From Lepturacanthus savala (taxonomy: Eukaryota > Chordata > Actinopteri > Scombriformes > Trichiuridae), in contig CM060470.1 of assembly GCA_030544235.1 (NCBI GenBank), positions 12,115,356 through 12,179,355 on the forward strand: a DNA stretch of 64,000 nucleotides. Direction: 5' to 3'. A program made the translations under genes and the position numbers. This document shows positions 25,513-37,150 of the stretch, piece after piece; position 1 is the stretch's first letter, and each line of letters begins with the position of its first letter. Under the pieces are notes generated by a model that did no database searches, was not told the DNA's origin, and saw nothing but the letters and a program-made list of their open reading frames with translations.

Positions 25513-26349
25513 CTTTCTTTCAGTTACTTTCTGATTGATTCTCTAATTCTGCTTTTGAAGCAACTGGAGAGAGTAGCTTGGTAAATGATGGGGAATTCAA
25601 CATGTCATTGCTAATGTATGACCCCAGCCATTAAGAGTGTCACTTTGCAAGAAGAACAATAAGATGAATTTGGATTGAGACAACACTATACAGATGCATA
25701 TTAATGACAATAAGCATGAGTTGGTATGATTTTGTCTTAAATTAACTGGAGAGTCAGGTTGTTCGGAGGACCCTTGGTACCAAAAACCTGCTGGAAATAC
25801 ACTAGGAAAGTGCTGGTGAAATCTAATTCAATACATATTAAATCTATTAATCATTAAAAGTGCAATATGTGTAGTGTTAAGTGGGGAGCTTTTATACCAA
25901 ATATGAATATTTTTCCTATGTGTGTGTGTGTGTCTGTTAGCAAGTGCCTTGAATTCATTTCAAGTGCTGTTCTTCAATCTAATCTGATTGGAATTCAGTT
26001 TTCTTTCTTCTTGTTTCGGTTTCATAATTCCTTCAAGTTGAGACCGTCACAAGGCATGGCTGCGGATTTTATTCCAAGCCATGCTGGTTTATCGAAATGC
26101 AAGGAAAGGCTGACATCCGCACACTTCATCATAGATTCATATTACATACAGCCGGTCATGCATGCAAAATATGACTGTAATAAAGCAGAGGGCACCAGTT
26201 GTGCATTGTAAATGTCACATGGTTTCTATGAGTCAGCAACTTTGACTTGTTTTTCCCTATTAACATTTTGCACATTTTGTGGAGATGTATCATACAAAGT
26301 GAGTGCGGGAGTGGGAGAGTCTTTTATTTTATTTTTTGTATTAACTGAA
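25513..26349. other. unique DNA, nothing recognised
   Basis: Contains a short GT run (25920-25933). The 114-codon plus frame at 25867-26211 shows no domain and is not supported. Confidence 0.4.
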
Positions 26350-26594
26350 ACATCAAGTCAAATATTTTTTTGACCACACAAAGTGCTTTACGATACCGTT
26401 CAATCATCCATTCATACACCAATGGCGATGGCTGCATGGACTGTATTGGGTGGCTGCCATCAATTGGATTTAATCATTCATACACTTTCACACACTGATG
26501 GGCTGTAATTTCGATACATCAACATGGATCCTGCAGGAGCAGGGAATCAAACCGCTGATACTCTACTGCTCTATCTCTGAGCCACAGTTGCCCC
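26350..26594 (-). mobile_element. tRNA-derived SINE (minus strand)
   Basis: Read on the minus strand from 26594, it starts GGGGCAACTGTGGCTCAGAG. An A-box-like TGGCTCAGAGATAG (26571-26584) and a B-box-like GGTTTGATTCC (26543-26553) follow at tRNA-like spacing. The body then reads GTGTATGAATGGATGATTG and TAAAGCACTTTGTGTGGTC, which are hallmarks of a common teleost SINE. The usual A/B boxes are mutated, so it is probably inactive. The 3' tail boundary near 26350 is approximate and target duplications were not found. Confidence 0.75.
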
Positions 26595-27644
26595 ACTACA
26601 GACATTTGATTATTTTTGGTTTTCATTCAATTGAGATCCTCCAAATAAAAGAATAGGTCCTATCTATTAAAACATACACCCCTCTCTACTCATTCTTCAT
26701 CGCTTCAGCAGTTTCAATGTGCACCGTTTCCAATAGCAACAGCTGCTAACAGCTACTTTAGAGAGAAAAAAAAAATGAAAAAAAAAAATATGTTCAGTGT
26801 ACACAGCCTGGACACAGCCACTAAATGGACTCTGAAGTGGAAGTAAAGGTGAGGGAACATACTCATGTTATGTCTAAATGGATCAGATATGGGGGTCTTG
26901 GATGGAGAGACAACATTCTGTGTAAGTGGGCCTAGCACCTCTGTGTCATCTTATTTGATAAATGTAGCCATAGAAGGAAAATTATCTGTGTCTTAATTTA
27001 GGGGTTGCATCCTGCAATTGAAAGCTGAATGGGACCAAGGTTGCACTTTTTCGAAGGTTCCTAGGTTCCAGTATTTCTTTTTTCCCCTGAAAATAACCAT
27101 TTAGAGTCTCCTGATGAGGTCGGTGTATCCAAATCTATTTGCCTATTTGGACAATTGTCATCTAAGGGAGAACATACATTTTGTGGAGCATTACAATATC
27201 ATAAGATTCTGGTAAACAGAAAAGCATAGGATAGGAGGACCACGGACAAAAGTAAATGAAGAAAACAAGAGCACACTTTCAGGCCCACTTGAGTCTCAGG
27301 AAGTATAAATATAGGAATAATGACATCATGCTGGGATGAGCTGTACAGGGTAAAAAGGCTGCAAACCAAAAGATTAATAAACTTTCTGTTGGAATCTATA
27401 TAATCTGTCAAGTTTCATTACGTTTTTCAAAATGCAGCATTTTTCATTCACGTTATCTGAAAGTTAACTCTATTGAACAGAGAATCTTAACGTCAGCAAA
27501 ATTTGAGTCATATTTAATCTTGCTGGTGGTGAACACTGACTGAAACTGTTATTCATGAAGTATAGTGATTGAATTATTTATGTATCAAAGCAAAACCAAA
27601 TATACACAGTTCAGTTCACATAGCCTGCTGCTAACTAATCAGCC
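26595..27644. other. unique DNA, nothing recognised
   Basis: AT-rich sequence with A runs at 26766-26789. No repeat or gene is identified. Confidence 0.45.
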
Positions 27645-27686
27645 ATTTTCACATTAGCCAACCTAATGGTTGGCTAATGTGAAAAT
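27645..27686. repeat. perfect hairpin, 19-bp arms and 4-nt loop
   Basis: ATTTTCACATTAGCCAACC (27645-27663) is followed by TAAT (27664-27667) and then the exact reverse complement of the arm (27668-27686). The stem is shorter than a typical microRNA precursor. The element lies about 90 bp from the 3' end of the Rex3 fragment. It could be the remnant of a fold-back element or a dimeric protein-binding site. Confidence 0.9.
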
Positions 27687-27774
27687 TAATTAAATTCTGT
27701 GTGACTGTTCAGCTGCCAGTCATTTATTGTTTATTATGCCTACTTTTTTGGCAATATCACCTTTTCCAAATCTC

Positions 27775-28476
27775 AGTAATCTCATCTCCTCCCGCTTCAT
27801 CCGTTCTCGGGTCAGGGGGGTAGCAGCTTCAACAGGGAAGCCCAGATTTCCCTCTCCCCGGCTACGTCCTCCAGCTCTTCCAGGGGGATACCAAGGTGTT
27901 CCCATGCCAGCCGAGAGACATAGTCTCTCCAGGGTGTCCTGGGTCTTCCCCAGGGCTGCCGCCCGGAGGGACGTGCCCGGAAGACCTCACCAGGGAGGTG
28001 TCCAGGAGGCATCCTCACGAGATGCCCAAGCCACCTCAACTGGCTCATCTCGATGTGGAGGAGCAGCGGTTCTACTCTGAGCTCCTCGCGGATGACCGAG
28101 CTTCTCACCCTATCTCTAAGGGAGAGCCCGGCCACCCTGCGAAGGAAAGTCATTTAGGCCGCTTGTACTCGCGATCTCGTTCTTTCGGTCACTACCCAAA
28201 GCTCGTGACCATAGGTGAGGGTAGGAACGTAGATCGACTGGTAAATCAAGAGCTTCGCCTTTCGACTCATCTCCTTCTTCACCACGATGGACCAATGCAG
28301 GGCCCGCAACACTGCAGATGTCACACCGATCCGCCGGTGAATCTCCCGCTCCATCCTCCCCTCACTCGTGAAGAAGACCCAGAGATACTTGAACTCCTCC
28401 ACTTGAGGCAGGATCTCATCCCCGACCCGGAGTCGACAATCCATCCTTTTCCGGTCAAGAACCATGGCCTCAGATT
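27775..28476 (-). mobile_element. 5'-truncated Rex3/RTE-type LINE
   Basis: About 700 bp on the minus strand covering the end of a reverse-transcriptase ORF and its short 3' end. After the reading frame, the minus strand continues GACCCGAGAACGGATGAAGC, resembling the GACCC..GGATAAGCGGAAGAAGATGGATGG end of teleost Rex3, which closes with a GATG-type tail (here only GGAGGAGATGAGA). The start within the ORF shows the 5' truncation usual for LINE insertions. The family name is given from memory of this motif set. Confidence 0.85.
27812..28465 (-). pseudogene. LINE reverse transcriptase C-terminal region with one nonsense codon
   Basis: A single frame runs from 28465 down to 27812. It is interrupted only by an in-frame TAA at 28154-28156, which replaces a Glu codon (family QAAEMSFLRR, here QAA-stop-MTFLRR). 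Recognisable pieces are LPQVEEFKYLWVFFTSEG, then IYVPTLTYGHELWVVTE, LRRVAGLSLRDRVRSS, and near the end QLRWLGHLVRMPPG and LAWEHLGIPLEELEDVAG. This is the thumb/C-terminal part after the polymerase core. The catalytic YADD region and the endonuclease are absent because of truncation. One stop in about 217 codons suggests a fairly young but dead copy. Confidence 0.85.
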
Positions 28477-30700
28477 TTTCAGTAATTAACTTACTGCATA
28501 CATTATTATTAGATGGGCACAGCTATGACACTAAAAAGTTCTGTAAAATCATAATCTCAAATCAACTTACTGTCTTTGTATGTGATAGTGTTCTTCCGTA
28601 ATAATTCTGTATTGGTCCTAAAATGTTTTTTACCACTAAATGTTACAAATTTTCTATATTCACAATATGTGATTACACCTGAACCAGATCCATTTAGTCA
28701 TGACAACTGGGAAATGTGAATGAAAGCACCCCAAAACACCAAAAAGGCGGGGCCATCTGTAAAGATTTAAAAATCTTGTATTCAGGATCATCGTTAACCG
28801 CCGCACAAACAAGTTATGATAATGCAGAGATTCAGGTACGATCATAAAAAAAACATTATAACATCAATTCATTAATAAAATGAAATACTAAAAATGCAAC
28901 CATCAAGCCTCAAAAAGTGATTTTACATTTCTCTTAAATGTTTCCTGGAACATTTTGGATGTTCAAAGTAAGGGTATTCCATAAGGAAAGGGTCCTACTG
29001 TGTATCCTACAGTGTTTTTCAAAGCATTAGTTCTAAGACATGGTAAAGTATTGCTCAAAGATGAGCTTTCATGCTCAAATAAAATCATCCCTTCTCTCGT
29101 TCTTAAAAAGTGCCAACATATTTAATGGTATTTTATCTGTGCTTTTGGATCAAAAACACATGGCATCTGTGTTTCTTGAGATTATAGGTTTTAAAACAAC
29201 AAAAAAAAATGTCCCTTTCCTTTGTGCAAACTTCTAATACTAAAGTTTTTGAGAATTCAACAGCTATTTTAGCCCGACAAATCTGCTTCTAATGTTGGTT
29301 TCGTGGCCAGTCTCTGGTTGACAGACAGTAAAACTATAGAGCCACATAACTATTGGTTTAGAGATTAAAGTACTGACTATTGATAAGCGGTCGAATGCAA
29401 AATTGTGTAATTACAGTTAACTGCAGCCACAGAGGGAGAGCTGCACTCTACTGTAAGTAGTGGCTGCTCCGCCTGATTACTGTGAAAATCCAGCAACAAA
29501 ATCAGGCCTTTAATGTAATACAAAGGGAAATAGAGTCACGGAAACTGACAGAGTCGACTACCACTTTAAATTAAAGCGAGAAGGGTATTTTGTGAGTTTT
29601 CAAAGAGGTAGATTAAGAAAGGCTTTGAAAGGACAACTTCAAATGACAGGATCTATCAACACATTTCTTGATTTTTAAAAGCACCCGAGAACTCTTCAGA
29701 ATCAACCGCAAATTCTACCAGCTTGCCCGTCACACAGGCAATTCAAGGAGCTCTTGTTTCTGATCATTGAAGTTCCTCACCTCTTTGGCCTGATCTTTTA
29801 CCTGATTATTTCATCAATTCAGCAAGTTCCACTCGAACCTGCTGTTTCTAGTGTGAAGGCCTGCGGATTCAACTTTTTTTTTCCCCCCCTGTGCTAAATA
29901 ATGAAGCTCGAGACCACATGCCAGAAAGAATCTCAGAGACGCTCGTTTCCTGCAGGGATCTAATCAGAAGGCAGCGTCAGCTCTGCGTTGCTCTACCTCC
30001 GCTCAGTGCACCGACAGATGTGCTGGAAGTTCACTACAGAGCAATTATGCGTTCTTTGTCTTCATTCAGCATGTCCATATGCTATTTGTGTTGTGTTTGG
30101 CGCCTTTTCTCGCACTTTCTAGTCGAGCTCCTGTTAAGTCCAGTCAAGAAGAGTGGCGATGAAGAAATGCAAGAATACATGGAACAGTAACAGCTCTTTG
30201 TGCGGTGGAGGTAATTACACAAAGAAAAGACGGATGGAGGTCACACCTGCACAGTCAGCCTGCCACATGTACTTTATCACTCTCTCATGCAGTGATAATT
30301 AGAAATGAGACATATCCAGCAGAATTAATTCACCATTTCCTTTTATTTTGCAGAAGCCCATTTGATTTTCTCCCCCTCTTTGTTGTCTATTTTAAGGATA
30401 AAAAAGCAAACCTGTTTCCTAGAAACTAGTAAATGGTTTTAGAAAATACTTCCTTGACCCGATGGATGAATAGTTCGGGCACTTACCACATGAGGGCAAA
30501 TGCCTCTAAATATTTTAATTTTTGTGGTCCATTTTTCAAAAACCTATCGCAGCCACAGTCTGCCTTCTCACATCCTCACTACGTTGGGATTGACCTAGCA
30601 CTGTCAGAAATGTCACAGTACTCCAGAAGGAAGGGGTGGGTACATGGATCCAAGGGTTCTTGCTGCTAATATCTCCCTCCTAACCAGAGTAATATCTTAA
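28477..30700. other. unique DNA, little recognised
   Basis: About 2.2 kb, AT-rich up to 29250 and mixed after. A stretch at 29400-29560 and another at 29880-30060 have moderate GC and may be regulatory. Short frames (for example 29891-30190) have no recognisable domains. Confidence 0.4.
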
Positions 30701-31130
30701 TGGCCAAATTTCAGCCAGATTTCAGATTCCCACCCCCCATAATAATAGGACCCCTTTACCGTAAAGTTTTCATGCGATTAGTGTGTGCATGTATGAAAAT
30801 GAGATAATCCGTAATGGATTTTCTTCTTGCAACATTAATTAACAGCACATATCTGTTGGTAATGTGATTTCCCCTTATATCCTCAATCAGCGCTGTCATA
30901 CAAGTCAAATGGAAATTTTACATAACCTTCATGTCCTGCCAGTTCTTCCCAAAGAGACACTGTGTTGATGTAACCCGCCGTTGCTGCTGTCATGGAGCAG
31001 AGAATCTCTTCCTTCACCTCTGCAGCAGACGAATGAACCCTTGATTAATGGCGATGGCTTTGCTCTCATGGCTTTTTAATTAAAGTGCACAGATAGACAT
31101 GGACTCGTACACGTGAATGTAACACACAGC
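30700..31130. promoter_or_regulatory. candidate conserved non-coding block with TAATTA sites
   Basis: Repeat-free. ATTAATTA at 30834-30841, TGATTAATGG near 31042 and TTTTTAATTAAA at 31073-31084 are paired-type homeodomain motifs within about 250 bp. The enhancer reading is inferred. Confidence 0.32.
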
Positions 31131-32286
31131 CTGTGGCACTGCACAAGGATAAGAAGAATGGGATTTAATTGAGAGTGTGTGATTTAAGGGGGGAAATACA
31201 AATGGAGTGCTCCTTTATGTGACAACATTGGCCTATGAACCCATCCTTGTCTCAGCCATCTCCTCCCACTGTGTGAGAATGGAGTTAGTTAGTTAATTAA
31301 AACAACATAAATCTGAATGGACCTTATACAGTGAGGTGCAAGGTGAGCTGGTATTTTAAGACCATGTAGAGGTCAAAGATGTGACTTGCAGGAAATATCC
31401 TCATTTTCTTCAAATTGTCAAGATACAAAATGGTGAAAATCCTACACCAACATGAACAAATAAAAACCCTCCCCCACCCAATGTTGTATTAAACTCACTA
31501 AAATTGTAAATTCAGGAGTTTCCCATCTCTTCTGTGGTTTTAAGCCACAGGAATAACATGCAACACTTCCTGCTTGATGTTTAATATTAAAAGATAAACA
31601 TGTCCATGTCGAATGTAAAATGACCGCCATGTTTTCCAGCACCTGTTTGTGGCAAAATTACATTTTGAACAGATTCATCCTGGAAGCCTTTTCTCTTGTA
31701 AGAGTGAAATACCACCAATAAAGCTGAACTGAGTCACACATTTGCGTATCTTGTCTACCAGTGACACACTCTCACTCGCTCCTGCCAGGTTCCTGGAAGT
31801 GTTGAAAGTATTCTCCACCAAGAGATACATTTTCAAACAGTCTCTTTGTCTTTTTGAGTTCCTTATTATCTATGACAGCAATAATTCTTGGCTGCTTGAC
31901 AGATCATACCGTGGTCCGTTTCTGCAGGCAGGCCGACTCATCCTGAATTTATAACACGTTACACAAGTCCTCGGAAACGTTACACAAGCCTTCAGAAGCT
32001 CCCGGAGGTTAAATAGGTAACCAAACACTTTTAGAGCTGACTGGAAATGAAAGGGCTTGGAGACTCTACAACTTGTCAACATGTAATTGCTTTAAATATA
32101 ACATCACATCATCACGAGTTGAGTTGAGGTAAATTCATAACTTTGCATTTTTTAGAAATTTGTGCATCTTGAGCCAATAACGGATTCCCACCACCATGTC
32201 TCCTTATTCAAGCCAAGCTGTCATTTCATAGCATCTTTTGCTCTTGTGAAAAGGAAAACAAAAAACTGCTGTGATTATAATGCAGC
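31131..32286. other. unique DNA, nothing recognised
   Basis: Ordinary sequence. Overlapping opposite-strand frames at 31742-32082 have no domains. Confidence 0.45.
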
Positions 32287-32486
32287 ACTTGGGTCAGGGG
32301 GTGTCCAATCCTGGTCCTGGAGGGCCAGAGCAGGCTTTCATTCCAACTGAGCAGTAACACACCTGATTCTACTAATGAAGGTCCTTAGCATGGGCTCCAG
32401 TGGCCAATTAGCAGAATCAGGTGTGTAAGCCTCAAGCCTGCACCCACACTGGCCCTCCAGGAACAGGAATGGACACAGACTTGGGT
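32287..32486. mobile_element. non-autonomous hAT element (MITE) with 8-bp target duplication
   Basis: The direct repeat ACTTGGGT flanks it at 32287-32294 and 32479-32486. An 8-bp duplication is what hAT transposases generate. The left terminus CAGGGGGTGTCCAATCCTGG (32295 on) and the inverse of the right terminus, CTGTGTCCATTCCTG, both continue into CCTGGAGGGCCAG, giving about 30-bp inverted repeats. The outermost right end has lost about 4 bases. The 184-bp body is non-coding, so movement depended on a transposase elsewhere. Confidence 0.8.
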
Positions 32487-33800
32487 GGACATGTAGTGGC
32501 TGCGCAGGGCTTTCTAAGCTGATGAATGCAGATAGATGCTGTCTTTCTGCTATTTGAAGGGCCATATTTAAAAAAGACGCCTACTGCAAACAGTCAGAGG
32601 CACACAGGTTGATCTAACTTCTTTCAATACGGGCAGCACACACACTTTTCCTGTGCTTTTAAGCGGCTGGCTCAACACAAGAGAGAGGTGTCATCCTTTA
32701 CCTGGGCAATTCTTCTCGAGGGATTCGGATTAAAGGCTTTATTGGCACTGCTTGTTGGAGGTTTCATTGTGTCTGGTAGAATATAATTGGCATGAACAGG
32801 TCTCCTCTGTGATGTTTTATTATTTTTGAATTAGTGTAACGGGGTTTATGTAACGCCAAGGAAGCCAAGATTGGTTTGGTATTCATCAGGATCACTATAA
32901 CATTGCAAATGATTTATATATGGACATTTTGTTTCCACCATTTGATAAGAAAAAAAAATCAATGCTATGAAAAGATCAAAGATTGACCAGTGATTTTAAC
33001 CAAATTCAACACCCCAGAGAATATTCATTTCTATGAATATCTAATCAGGGAATGTGAGAAGGAAGAGAATCTGTCTCAGATACAAAAAAAAAATAGTTCT
33101 CAATATTTTGTTTTACAAAAATAATTTTCAGATAAAACATTGAAAACTACATCCCTTTTTTTTCTTTTTAAGTTTTCCTTACTTCTATATAACAAGGGCA
33201 TGACTGTACTGTTCAGCACAGATTGGATTCTGGATGAGTTTCGGATAAAGACTGGTGTGTGGTGGGGGGGCAAGAAAAAAAAGTAACTACACCACATCTA
33301 ATCATTGTATTATTGATGTTTTGTGCATGAGTCGAAATGTAAAGAGTTGTAACCCACACAGAGTTGAGCTAGCCAATACACCTGTAGGCTTATGATAAAC
33401 TAACCTAAACATGATGCCACGTACCTCCTAAATTACACATAATTAGCTTGCAAAATAGAAAGCAAAAAACAGGGTTCCCAAAATGTGGATTCATTCCTTT
33501 AAACATGACATTTACTATAATAGTTCAGCATTATTTAAAAGCAATTAGGCAAACTTGCACATTTTTTCTTAAATGTCAACAGGGATTCGAGGCTTCTTAG
33601 GCAATACTCCAAACAAATATTTACTTACTATATTTTGAAATGAATACCAATATGCTGTAACAACAGTTTCTTAGTCAAACCTGTTAAGGAAGTGAAAGGA
33701 ATTGTTGAGGGACTTGGGGATGGGTCATGGTAGTAGCCTATCTAGATTCGCTAACACATGTCAGACTGGGCAGTCAGTAAAATAAGAAAGGTGATTGGAT
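32487..33800. other. unique AT-rich DNA
   Basis: Contains A runs near 32950 and 33083 and a G run at 33263-33269. No gene or element is recognised. Confidence 0.45.
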
Positions 33801-34960
33801 TGTGTGGCGGCACAGCTTGTACCAATTTCCTGAGGTAATGGGAAATTTCTCTTTCCTGCCTTGTGTTTCCCGAGGCCCTGGCAGACGTCAACCGTCAGAG
33901 GTGGTGGAGGTAAACAACCCCATCCTGACCTTGTGCCACTTTGCTAGTGTCCCTAAATATCTCAGCAAACATGTGTTGTTTTCCAGAGGTGTGCTGTTTG
34001 GATGGAGCAAATTTTCGAGTGGACTCTTTCAGGAGAGCTATGAGGCCTGAGCTGCAGGCCAAATAGTCCGTTTATTAGCGAGAGTGGACAAACATGGCTG
34101 TGACCTGTGGTAGAGCCGACACCACCAGCCTTCACCACGTCCACTGTGATACCCAAACTCAATAGCGCATAGAGGAATACATTCTGGCACGAGTTAGCAC
34201 AGAGCCTAGTCAAGCATGAATTACGATGCAATCCCTGAGAGGTTTTTCAGGCTTTCATCCGCTTTCTGTGTCTCTCATTCTTTTGACATCTGTTGGGATG
34301 CGTCTCTCTCTCCGAGGATGTTGGATTCGGCATTCGCTGAAGCACAATGGCACGATCAAACAAACTCTTTGCAATTCTTAATGAATGCAGATAAAGCCAC
34401 AGATGAGACAGATGGGGTTTTGGTTATACAGTGCAGTGATTCCTCTCTGGAACAAACACATTATCCTGGTAATGATGTTTTATCGCTGCCATTTTTTGAT
34501 TACCGATGACAAACGCATTTCTGCCTGTGTTAAGCTTTCAGAATGCAAACTCTGCTCTTATTTTATATTATATCTATAGGTATTTTTCCGCCATGTCCCT
34601 GCATTTACCCACTGTGACCTTTTAAGGTCTTTTTAAAGTGGAGGCAGGAGAAGGCACGCTTGCAGCCTCATATTATCGGATGAGGCAGCTGACAAATGTG
34701 GCAGTGTTCACGCGTGAGCTTCTATTAATCTCCCAAACGATGCACGGCCTAATGGGAAGAAGACTTAAGAGAGGACACAGCCTCTTTCTGCTCTTCCTCC
34801 AGGACACAGGCAGAGAGTAATGTCCTATTGCAATCAGATTACTCCTTTCTCCCTCTGACTATTTCCTGACACCAGCAATGACACTCACCCTCCGATTTAT
34901 TTCACTGGCCTCTGTTAATTCCCACTTGTAGTTATCCATCTTTTTCCTTTTCTTCCCCCC
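33800..34960. promoter_or_regulatory. run of candidate conserved non-coding sequence
   Basis: About 1.1 kb of moderate-GC, repeat-free DNA. Motifs include CTATTAATCTCC (34722) and CCTAATGGGAAG (34749). Frames of 80-97 codons at 33802-34050, 33962-34231 and 34216-34509 overlap on both strands with no domain or clear splice sites. Confidence 0.28.
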
Positions 34961-35929
34961 GTTGCAGAATTCAATCTTTCCCATTTTGACAATTCATTTC
35001 TCTTTTTCCTATATTCAGATTACAATGAAAAAAAAGTTAATGCGCTGCATATTCCATTCTATTATATTACAGGATTATCTAATGTGGCTGGTCAAATACA
35101 TTGTGTTCAACAGCATGAATTCTAAAATCCAAAACATGTGGTCTAATGACATGGATTTGGTGCCTCAAACAAACATTTCCAGGTTTTAAAACCTATTTTT
35201 AAAGAATTTAATTCAATACTCCATATTAGGTGTCCTTTTAACTGCAGTTTTCTGCACCAAACACAAAGGGATCATGACTTTGACTCCAGGTAACCTGCAC
35301 TAAATACAACTGTCAGAGTGCTCTGAAATCTTCCATCGAGGATGCTCTTCTCACATTGTTGCCACCGTTACTCCACCTTGAAGACAGAGACCTCACAAAA
35401 AGGCTCAGCTGCTGTGACCAGAGCTGCTCCCTTACCACATTGCTGGTTAGGTAAATGACTTCATTAAATGCATTTACCTTTGACTTAAATATCGATACCA
35501 GCACTCTACAAGTTCACGAAGGCAATGCTAACATGCTAATGTTTGCACTTTTGCATTAAACCCGAAATGTAGCTAAGGCTGATGGATGCAGAAAGTCATT
35601 GCGTTGACTTTATTCAGTTCATCTACAATAAATCAATGTCAATTATAGGGAGATGCAGAACACAGAGGTGAGGACAACAGGATGTACATAATGTAATAAA
35701 AGGCTTTGGTTTGAATTTATTCTGCTGGATTTTCAGCTGCATATGGTCTTCACCATATATGGTCCGATGAGAGTAGGAAAAATGGATAATTTTATTTTTC
35801 TGTAAGACAGAGGAAAAGAAGAATAACATGGAAACCAGAGCATACAGTGTTCACATCTGTAGTAAAACTGCCAATAAACATACTTAGTCATAAAAACAGC
35901 TCCTAAAACAAGGTGAATCAAAATAATAT
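34961..35929. other. unique DNA with a second CArG box
   Basis: AT-rich. CCATATATGG at 35753-35762 is a perfect CArG sequence. It sits in a small hairpin, since ATATGGT at 35745 pairs with ACCATAT at 35752. Without neighbouring sites this may be chance. No gene is seen. Confidence 0.35.
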
Positions 35930-36128
35930 GCCAAGTACTAGCGTCAGGTGTTGCCAAGTACTAGCGTCAGGTGTTGCCAAGTACTAGCGTCAGGTGTTGC
36001 CAAGTACTAGCGTCAGGTGTTGCCAAGTACTAGCGTCAGGTGTTGCCAAGTACTAGCGTCAGGTGTTGCCAAGTACTAGCGTCAGGTGTTGCCAAGTACT
36101 AGCGTCAGGTGTTGCCAAGTACTAGCGT
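35930..36128 (+). repeat. 23-bp minisatellite, about 8.7 copies
   Basis: The unit GCCAAGTACTAGCGTCAGGT plus GTT is repeated with no differences that I can see over 199 bp, breaking off within the ninth unit at CTAGCGT. Near-perfect identity points to recent expansion or homogenisation. It directly adjoins the hAT-like end at 36205. Confidence 0.97.
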
Positions 36129-36310
36129 GTGAGGCAGGTCATCTCACTGCGACTAATTGTTTTGCTTCCGGTTTACAGCCGGTTCCTGTAGTTTTTCCTA
36201 ACGTGGCCACAACAACTTATCACAGGTCACAAACAGCGTTAATCTTGCGTTAAACGCTGTTAAAAATGTTTTGCGTTAACAACACAATATTTTTAACAGC
36301 ACTAATATAC
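36129..36310 (-). mobile_element. possible hAT terminal fragment (GTTAACG-rich)
   Basis: On the minus strand from about 36306 it reads TATTAGTGCTGTTAAAAATA, then repeated GTTAACGCAA/TTAACGCAAG. This resembles hAT ends of the TATTAGGGCTGTCAAAGTTAACGCG type common in fish. An inverted repeat AACAGCGTT/AACGCTGTT occurs at 36232-36240 and 36253-36261. The other end of the element was not found. Confidence 0.4.
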
Positions 36311-36428
36311 ACACACACAAAAAAAATGACAGCTAATGCAAACTAAATAAAGAAAAGAAAATTACTTCATCGACCACCAGTTAAAACCTCCAGTGAGATA
36401 ACCAAATACTGCTGTAACTCATAATGAT

Positions 36429-37150
36429 CTATTGCGTGTTCTCCCATCAGTCTTCAGTGATGTTGCTTCCTCAGCTATCATGGGAGGACATGTGATCTCA
36501 TCAACATCAGAAGAAGTGGGAGAAAGCTCAACTGACACCATGGGAGTACAAGAGAGGAAGTTGTGGGGTGCTGGGAGGATATGGCTTACAGAGGGAAATG
36601 CAATAACATTGCCTCAGCAATATAGACCAACAAAAAAAAAGCCTCCAAGTCAGCGACTCCCAGGCCTGATGAGGACTTCAATATCAGTGTCCCGCCCTGC
36701 CTGCACCTGCACACCACTTTCTGTTCCATTAAAACGAAGTTGTTGCAACCAAACAGAAACAAAATCTCCCCCATTTGATCAGGTCAGGCCGAGCATAGGA
36801 AGCGGAGCAGGAAATCTGCACTTGATTGATGGAGAATGCTAGATACATTTTGTAGGTTTGATCTCTTTTCATATCCTGGTACATGGGGGGTGAACTGCCC
36901 AAGCGCGTTCCATTTTTGAAACTTTTGCTGCAGGAGTTTAACCTCAGAAAGGCCAATTTTGTAAATGTCAGGACAGACATATACTGCAGCAAAGAAAGGA
37001 TCACTGAGGGCTGAGAGAGTGCAAAGAGAATCTGACTGTGACATTTGCTGACACGCAGGAAAGGAGTAAAACCAGTGCAAGCCCACATCAAGAGAGCATT
37101 TCTAAACCTTCCACCCTGACCATGATATCCTGAAGGCCCAGTCATGAAGG
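36429..37150. other. unidentified stretch with long opposing open frames
   Basis: A 136-codon plus frame (36432-36842), a 138-codon minus frame (36729-37145) and a 100-codon minus frame (36784-37086) overlap here. The minus 100-codon frame contains DIYKIGLSEVKLLQQKFQKW, an amphipathic-looking segment, but I recognise no family. It lies next to hAT-like and minisatellite DNA, so it could be the interior of an uncharacterised mobile element. It could also be chance open frames. Confidence 0.25.

Noticed and set aside
27645..27686. Hairpin considered as a microRNA precursor
   Set aside because: A 19-bp perfect stem with a 4-base loop is too short and too perfect for a vertebrate pre-miRNA.
27896..28489. 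197-codon plus-strand frame
   Set aside because: It is the antisense of the Rex3-type reverse transcriptase fragment, which is clearly coding on the minus strand.
35930..36128. Tandem array considered as a CRISPR array
   Set aside because: The units are contiguous with no spacers, and the genome is a vertebrate; it is a minisatellite.
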